64,000 bases of DNA from Phlebotomus papatasi (taxonomy: Eukaryota > Arthropoda > Insecta > Diptera > Psychodidae), in the NCBI RefSeq assembly GCF_024763615.1, contig NC_077222.1, forward strand, positions 41,850,001-41,914,000, in the 5' to 3' direction. Shown piece after piece: positions 57,635 through 64,000 of the stretch. The translations under genes were made by a program, and so were the position numbers. Each line of letters starts with the position of its first letter. The stretch's first letter is position 1. Under the pieces are notes generated by a model, which saw nothing but the letters and a program-made list of their open reading frames with translations, ran no database searches and was not told where the DNA came from.

Positions 57635-60275
57635 AATTCCTGGGTGACAGTTTTCCAAAGGGAGAAATAAGTCCATACTTGAAGCTTGGAATACCTTTCT
57701 TTTAACTACTTATTACCTAGATATTTCCAGTTTTACTAACAATTAAAACTACAAATGACCAAGATTTTATTGGAAAAAAAATTTACTTCCATTATTTATT
57801 TGAAATTTTTAATATTTAGGTTGTTTAATTTGTTGATTTGCTTTTTAAATTATATTTTAGAGACTTTTTGTCTGATAAGATCAAGTAAATAGCACGAATA
57901 AGACAGCTTATTTTAATAGGATAAAATTCTTCTCTGATTTTGTATTCGAAAATACAAAAAAAAAATAAAATTACTTTTAAATTCTCGTGAAAGGATCAGC
58001 TATCAAATCATAAAGTGCTTAAATAAATTTATGTTTCCTTTTGTGAAAATCCCTTAAAAGTTAGAAAAAAATTAATAGAGACCTGTAAGTATTTCGAATT
58101 CGCCATCGTGTCCTCATGGACAATTGGTAACAATCTGAACAGAAACACAAATATTGTAATTGTGTCTGGTCTTGGTTTTGCAGAAAGTGGTAAGACAAAA
58201 AATGGTAAGGGAAATGGTGATTCAGCATCTATACCGATGACTTAAAAGCAGGAAATATGTTGTGAGAAAACTACTCTACATCAGTGATGTGCTTCTGACA
58301 GACCTTTCTTTAAGAAAGACTTTCGAGAATCCAGAAAGAATCTTTCTTTATAAATAAGATTATGAAGAAATTTTATAGCTTTGAAGCCTTATTCTGTGAT
58401 ACCTTAGAAGTAACAGCAGGAGCAACTGAGACGCAGTGCTATGGGGGTATCTCTCACCAATTTTGAAAGTAAGTATTAAAATATTAAAATCCTAATAAGT
58501 AGATCTGTGATGAGCATGTAGGGGAAAGTGGGGCATCTTTGAATTGGAATACATTTGAAATTGGGTTTTTTTCTTCTATTTTTAAAAGGACTTAAAGTAT
58601 ATCATGATCTAATTTAGAGAAACAATTGATTTATGGAGATAGGTTATATCTCGATAAGGTGGTATTCCATTCAAAAATAGGAGAGATAAGCTCAATTTTA
58701 AAGATACCCCATTTAAAAGGTGCTCCATTTCCTTCTATTTGATTCAAAGAAAATTCGAGTGAAATTATAGTAAAAGATTTAATAATATGATATTTTCAAA
58801 AATTCGGTTCTTCATTGTCAAACAACTCATAGTTCTATACAGTTAGTATAGGAAAATGTGTCTCGACATTTCACTATTCTTTTCTTCCCCTATTCTTTTC
58901 CTTCTCTCATCCATGCACCAATTTTCACTCTTTTACCTTTTATATCTCTTCAAGACGACTCACCTTCTCACTTGTTTCTCATGTTTTAAAAGAAAAACGG
59001 CATAGAGCGTTACATAGTATGAAAACGTATCAGGTAGTACCAGAGGATGTTTGGTCTTTATGTAAAATGGGAAAGATGGTGATGTTTTGTCTCTTGTACA
59101 GAGCTCTTCTCGTGGAAATTGCGACAATTTGTGTTATTCACAAGAAATACATTCACGTTATCACATTGCGATACTGAAAACAATTAAATACTTTGCAGCG
59201 TTTTCCGGAGACTCGGAATAACAAAAGAGGAATACTTGAAACATGGGCAGGAGGTAGATGTTGAATTGGGAAAAATACTTACAGTCGAGTTGAATTCTTT
59301 CTCCCATCTTATTCTATAGGTGTTAAACAATAAAATTCTGCATTCGAGGAAGCATCAGAAATCTCATCGTGAGATCTAGAAAATGTAATTTGTGATTTGA
59401 AAGATGAGCTGCCCCATGTCATGGATCGCTCCAACTCTTTGACCACGTCGCTTGTCGTGTTGTAGCAATTGTTGTGGATGTTTCAACAATGATTATTCCA
59501 CGTAATCCTTCCCCCTACTGGACTTTTGTGTTCAGTAATGCATCTCAGTGGATCTCATGTTAGCAAAAGTATCATGATTTCATCTTGTCTCGCTTTCCGG
59601 GGCAAATGCCGAGAGAACTGTGCTGAAAAATGATATACTCGTGGACGCTGTAAATTGTTCTCCCCTGCCTTACTGTCCTTCATCACAAAACTCTTTCACG
59701 GATGGTGTTCACAGACAGTTTACGATGTACTGTACTCCACTCAACCATTTATCCTCTTGATTTAGAATGAAAGACATTTGAGAAACTTCTCCCCCGGAAC
59801 ATTGTCGAAAAATGCAGTTTGCACGATTTTCATACGTTAACATTAGGTCTAGCAATATAATGAAACATACAAAAGTATAAACTTTGAAAGTATTGTTATA
59901 ACATCTTACATTAATGACACAAAATGCTTTAAGAAATTCTAATAATCCTTATAAACGATACTGAAATTTTCTGTTAATATAATAAAGCCAAACTTTCAGA
60001 ATAATATCCACTCATAATTAGTTTTTATATATACCACGTCCTGCTCCAAGACTCTTTCAAATGATTAATAATATTTTTCTTATATTACATCAAAAGAACA
60101 AATATGTTATACGTTATCCATAAAATTTGCATCAGGTCCAGGCTTGGATTCAGGTCAACCCACCCCTTAAAATATAAATTATCTACGGTAAACATACCAG
60201 ATAAAATGAGAAAAATTTTGAATCAGACAATTTATGAGAAATAACGTCACGCTGTTAGCCCATCTGAGCCGTCTA
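57635..60275. other. no gene seen apart from one MITE
   Basis: It contains the TA MITE at 58521-58735. The 58.9-59.8 kb part is unique, without frames above 60 codons. Confidence 0.5.
58521..58735. mobile_element. TA-flanked MITE, GGGGAAAGTGGGGCATC type
   Basis: The left tip is GGGGAAAGTGGGGCATCTTTG. The right tip complements it in degraded form (TACCCCATTTAAAAGGTGC, then TCCATTTCCTTC). TA occurs at 58519-58520 and 58736-58737. Length is 215 bp, nearly the same as the elements at 23313, 43454 and 50840. Confidence 0.68.
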
Positions 60276-60279
60276 CGTT

Positions 60280-60430
60280 GTCCCAGAGACCAAACAATTA
60301 GAGATACAGGCTTAGAAGCTTCGAGGGACCCCACATAAAATACTCGAAGCACTATTTAGTTTACCTTCATTTTCCCGTACACCCCCAATAGCATGATTTT
60401 GGAATTGATCGAAAATATTTCGTTTTTTTT
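60280..60430 (-). repeat. family S fragment, copy 10
   Basis: The minus strand shows CCAAAATCATGCTATTGGGG, GGGGTCCCTCGAAGCTTC and TATCTCTAATTGTTTGGTC, the central part of an S unit. Both ends are missing. It lies just upstream of a family D MITE. Confidence 0.42.
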
Positions 60431-60458
60431 TTTGTGAAAAGATTTCGGTTTTTGGTTA

Positions 60459-60940
60459 TACAGACTTCAGACCTAAAGCTTAGCTATATGGCTTAACTGC
60501 ACTAATTTTTTATAAATCACATTTTTTTGGAGAAAGTAGCGTAGGATTGGATTATTAAAGATAAATGACCTATCAGGTCCTCGAAAACCTATAAAATTGC
60601 TTACTATTGTAGTCATTTTTCCTGTCAAGACAGTAAAGTAGGGTCGTTCTCTACAACCTCACTGTGGCAATGTTCGTTATATTCGAACCATGACGGTTCC
60701 TTCCGGCCAGCCGCTGAGTGTGTGAAGGTGACAGGTAGCGACATGAGTGATGTAAGCTACTACGTCACGAGAGCTTTGCCTGTGCACATCGGGTGAACGA
60801 AGAGCTCGCATTGAGGACCACCACCAGTATGAGCTGTAAGTGTCTCTTAAGAGGATTTTCGCGGTTTTGAGAATCCGGGAAGGAATGGGGCGCTCCACTA
60901 TTTAAGATTTTGATACATTGGAGAACTGGATCATGCTGTC
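60459..60940 (+). mobile_element. Harbinger-like MITE (family D), copy 4, split by a GC-rich insert
   Basis: The left half (60459-60608) begins TACAGACTTCAGACCTAAAG after TTA. The right half resumes at about 60897 with CTATTTAAGATTTTGA and GAGAACTGG, as in the other copies. A 288-bp GC-rich segment lies between them. The normal right tip is replaced by a small CATGCTGTC/GACAGCATG hairpin region. Confidence 0.6.
60609..60896. other. GC-rich 288-bp insertion inside a family D MITE
   Basis: ACTATT occurs at 60603-60608 and 60897-60902, which suggests a 6-bp target duplication. The inserted sequence is markedly richer in G and C than its surroundings and contains GGTTCGAATATA on the minus strand, which resembles a B box. 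A 73-codon minus frame covers it. I do not recognise it: a retroposed gene fragment or a rare transposon end are both possible. Confidence 0.45.
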
Positions 60941-61049
60941 TAAAAACCTAAACATACTGCCTAAAAACCTCTTTCGACAGCATGTTTCTCAACTACACAG
61001 GATCATGCATTATGATAAGTCATTTTTTCCAAAACTGAATATAGTCTTA

Positions 61050-61239
61050 TACGGGCTTCAGACCTAAGGCTTAACCAAATGGCTTAACTGCTCTAATTTC
61101 TTATCAATCACGATATTTTGGAAAAATTTAACTTAGGATTGAATTACCAATTAGGCTCTCAAAACGCAACGAAATTGCTCGCTATTTAGGATTTTGAAAC
61201 CTTCGGGAACTGGGCTAAACCTCAAGTCTGAATACCGCA
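61050..61239 (+). mobile_element. Harbinger-like MITE (family D), copy 3
   Basis: The left tip TACGGGCTTCAGACCTAAGG and right tip AAGTCTGAATACCGCA form the imperfect inverted repeat. TTA lies at 61047-61049 and 61240-61242. It is closely related to copy 1. Confidence 0.77.
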
Positions 61240-61244
61240 TTAGT

Positions 61245-62995
61245 ACTAAGCTTTTTGGAAATCTTTTCAGTGGTTAATCGGTCCAAAGTGGTTTTGAGCC
61301 GATAAATTTGAAAACAGCCTTGAAGTTAAAATTTTGCATTATTTTTAAACGCGTGATCACAACGCTCTTATCCCCGTAGGTTAAACCTGTTAATAATACA
61401 AAACACGAATTCAAGCATTTCGTTGTGAGACGATCTGCCACCTCTATAGAATTTTACAAAGCTTTCATTTTATTGAATAATGATTACAGAAAGATTAAAA
61501 GAAATTTATCACTAAAATTGCAAAATTCGCATAATCAATTATAATTATCATCAAAAATGTAATATAGACTTACAATCACATGTTTCATAATTAGGTTTTG
61601 CAACCAAAACGTCCGTAGTTTTAGGTGTGTTCAAAAGAGTTGCACAATAAAAAAAAACTTTAAACTTGACTTACCTTACAACTTATCTCGTGAGTGATAT
61701 TTTCATGATTGTTTTTCCGCTTTCCGTTTTAGAATATGGACGAAAGAATTAAACATTCTTAAATTCCACTTTCAAGGATTGATGTCCTCCTCAGACAGAT
61801 ATTAAATTTTTCTTGTCCTGTGATTTCGGATCAAGTAGGTAACAAACCTCACATTATCATAAAGAATTTTAAACACCTTAAAATCTTTAAAAAACATTAA
61901 TAAAAGTTTAAAATCTTCTATTTCATTCAAACTAGGCTACTGCTTAAAAAAAAACAAAACAATTGGCTCCGCCTAGTTTCGAATTTAATAGGTTGTCTCT
62001 TAAATAACATAGTTGGCAATATTTCCTGGAAGAGACGTGACTTAAAATTCTTTTGAAAAGAAACTAGAGCACTTTCTAAAAGTATTTAAAATAAATTATT
62101 TAAATTAAATAAAACAATATATTTTTCTGTCTGAAAATTTCATAAAATTCAAGAAATTTTTCCATTGAAAAAGATTAAAGTGCACTTGAAACGAAATTGA
62201 CTCTGAAAGTTGATTTGTGTCGTTTCAAATGGACGGACATGTATATGGTGAGATACGCGCGTTATCGATATTCAATCTCCGGTGTGTTCATCTTCCCTCC
62301 TGGTACAAACGGTTCAAACGTCTCTTTTACCCTCCGGCACACTATAGAAAAAGAGAATGTTCGTCCAACACTGCAGTGATTTTGTCCCTTGAAATAATTG
62401 CATCATTATCGTTTGATGTCGGGGGTTGATATATTGCTATTGAAGGTCCACCCATGCTGCGTACCAGGGGACACCATCGAATTTATTGATCTGTCCAATG
62501 AATAAATCTACAATAAAAATTTACATATGTGGCGGAACTGAAATTAAATTCAACCCACTTGGGATTTTGCCCACCCATTTTCATATGGATGTTACCATCT
62601 TGCTTTGCCAAAGAGAATATGATATAATGCAAGTATCAAGGAAATTCATCCTGCGAGTTCCTTATTCTATGGGTACTCTATTGCGATTGAGGCATAAATT
62701 ATTAAAATTGTCTCGGATCTTCATGGTGGATTTGCATGAATATTCTCCACAAATTTATTTCACAGAGATTTTACGAGACACGTGAAATTTCCAACAGGAA
62801 CACTCAATTTAGAATATGACTTTGGCTTTTGAGAAATTGAATTATTTCAATGAAAATTCATTATTAAGCTTGTTGAATTCAATTAAAATCAATAGACTTT
62901 TCCGTCGAGCTAATTGAATTGAAAAGCGTCGTATTGGTAATTGAAGTATCAGTATGAATAAGATTTTTGGGAAGATATACTTCAAACACCTTGTG
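61245..62995. other. no gene seen
   Basis: AT-rich to 62.1 kb, then more balanced. Plus frames at 62.2-62.8 kb (60-99 codons) start mostly on TTG and have no motifs. At 61770-61795 the minus strand reads CTGAGGAGGACATCAATCC then TTGAAA, a phrase resembling the arms of the 22.8-kb hairpin. Confidence 0.45.
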
Positions 62996-62998
62996 TTT

Positions 62999-63230
62999 TT
63001 AGGTGCGATTCCTTCTAATCACACCTATTGTAATCCTCGGATTTTCTCAAGGTGCTCCGATCGAGCTGAAATTCACAGGGTATATGTTTTGAACATCCCA
63101 GATGCCGAAAATCATAAGCCGGCAATTTCGGATCCGGCTGCCGTCCGGCCGTCCGTAGTACGCAATATCTCTGGTTTGGATAGAGATATCTTCATAATTT
63201 TTTTTTAAATATATCTACGCGCGCGTACGA
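62999..63230 (-). repeat. family E element end with GGTGTGATT hairpin
   Basis: The terminal hairpin AGGTGCGATTCC...AATCACACCT lies at 63001-63026, followed by ATTGTAATCCTCGGATTTTC. That matches the ends of the 39.2-39.7 kb direct repeats in reverse. The adjoining GCTGCCGTCCGGCCGTCCG and ACGCGCGCGTACG stretches are unusually GC-rich for the window. Confidence 0.55.
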
Positions 63231-63523
63231 CGATTTCTGTGATATCAGTTTTTTGAAAAACCGGTTCTAAAGCGGTTAAAAATCACGTTTTGTAGTTTAT
63301 CTCGAAATACAGGTATGCGATTTTGAATTTTTTTATGTTTATGTTGTAGTCCAGAAAATTTAGACCAATTTAAAAAAAAAATTAAGACATTCGTCGAACA
63401 CTTCTCGAGATATTTCACTTTAAAAATTTCAATTTAAAAAAAAAATGCTTGGCATTTTAGGGAAAAAAAGCGGGAGAAGCGCGGCGTCGGACAAGCTTTT
63501 CCCATATATATAGCACTCTTTAA

Positions 63524-63552
63524 CTCTCTCTTTCTCTCTCTCTCTCTCTCTA
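63524..63552. repeat. CT microsatellite
   Basis: A run of CTCTCT with single interruptions (CTCTCTCTTTCTCTCTCTCT and onward) just before the CGCG minisatellite. Pure simple sequence. Confidence 0.9.
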
Positions 63553-63599
63553 CATAGTGAGCCTATATTCAAAGATTTGTAAGGTGACATATACAATTC

Positions 63600-63980
63600 A
63601 CGATCCGCGATGTCTTTCGCGGATCTTTGCGGGTCGCGAATTTATTCGCGGATTTTCCCGGGGCGCAATTTTTTTCGCAGATTTTCGCGGGGCGCTTCTT
63701 TTTTCTCGGGTTTTACGGGGCACGATTTTTTTCGCGTACTGTCGCGGGGCGTGTATTTTTTCTCGGATTTTCAAGGGATGTATTTTTTTCGCAGATTTAC
63801 GCGGGTAGCGAATTTTTTCGTGGATTTTCGCGGGGCGCGAATTTTTTCGCGGATCTTCGCGGAGCGCGAAATTTTTTGTGGATTTCGCGGGGCGCGAAAT
63901 TTTTCGAGGATTTTCGCGGATTTTTGCGAGGCGCGCATTTTTCGTGGATTATGAATATCTTCGCGGATTCTCACGGGTCG
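63600..63980. repeat. CGCG-rich minisatellite, unit about 29 bp, at least 12 units
   Basis: Successive units resemble GCGCGAATTTTTTCGCGGAT followed by TTTCGCGGG; I count units of 28-29 bp. The repeat continues to about the window end. Each unit contains CGCGAA...TTCGCG, so units can form small stem-loops. Because 29 is not a multiple of 3, the two overlapping plus frames and the minus frame are artefacts that rotate through the repeat (FSRIF and GAR words). Confidence 0.85.
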
Positions 63981-64000
63981 CTGACAGAGGTTTTAAACGG

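Noticed and set aside
63557..63974. Overlapping frames with FSRIF and GAR repeats on both strands
   Set aside because: They translate a 28-29 bp minisatellite whose length is not a multiple of three.
63600..63980. CRISPR-like array
   Set aside because: Units are contiguous and degenerate without spacers, in an evidently eukaryotic sequence. It is a minisatellite.

Overview
The window looks like AT-rich eukaryotic nuclear DNA that is mostly non-coding and saturated with small transposable elements. The evidence is short scattered frames with no operons, tRNA-derived SINEs, many miniature inverted-repeat elements (MITEs) with 2-, 3-, 4- and 8-bp target duplications, and a 500-N scaffold gap. 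A small insect genome, perhaps a nematoceran fly such as a sand fly, would fit the composition and repeat style. The species is an inference and is not proven by any recognised gene.

Only one protein-coding gene is convincing. It is an intronless minus-strand frame at 17053-17889 that encodes a 278-residue secreted protein of unknown family, with a signal peptide, an upstream TATA-like box and AATAAA signals just after the stop. I saw no rRNA or functional tRNA genes and no CRISPR array. Most other long frames start on TTG or GTG, lie inside repeats, or are no longer than chance allows.

Layout. 0-4 kb: SINE, a TTCGTAA foldback and a TA-flanked MITE nested in a Tourist-like MITE. 5-9 kb: a hAT-like MITE and a large composite repeat (family T) carrying an inserted foldback. 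9-16 kb: TA MITE, Harbinger-like and TTAA-type MITEs, and the first array of a dispersed non-coding family (family S). 17-18 kb: the secreted-protein gene. 19-25 kb: a third SINE type, several TA MITEs, a 191-bp-arm near-perfect hairpin, and a dead LINE reverse-transcriptase fragment interrupted by a SINE and by a Penelope-like foldback. 26-29 kb: family S running into the gap, then a TTAA element with a 233-bp tandem duplication and a second T copy. 30-37 kb: mostly unique DNA with S fragments, SINE, hAT-like and mariner-like MITEs. 38-41 kb: a 1.55-kb TA-flanked element nested in a Tourist-like MITE. 43-47 kb: MITE, the best T copy and a SINE with an ATT tail. 48-62 kb: Harbinger-like, TA and TTAA MITEs and S arrays. 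63-64 kb: a repeat with a terminal hairpin, a CT microsatellite and a CGCG-rich minisatellite of about 29 bp running off the window edge.

The main biological content is the nesting. Several insertions can be removed on paper to restore the interrupted repeat, which gives target duplications and relative ages. Family S is an old host for the A, P2-adjacent, SINE and CACTGAG elements. The least ordinary pieces are the Penelope-like foldback at 23786-24341, the near-perfect hairpin at 22768-23156, family S with its conserved terminal hairpin, and family T.
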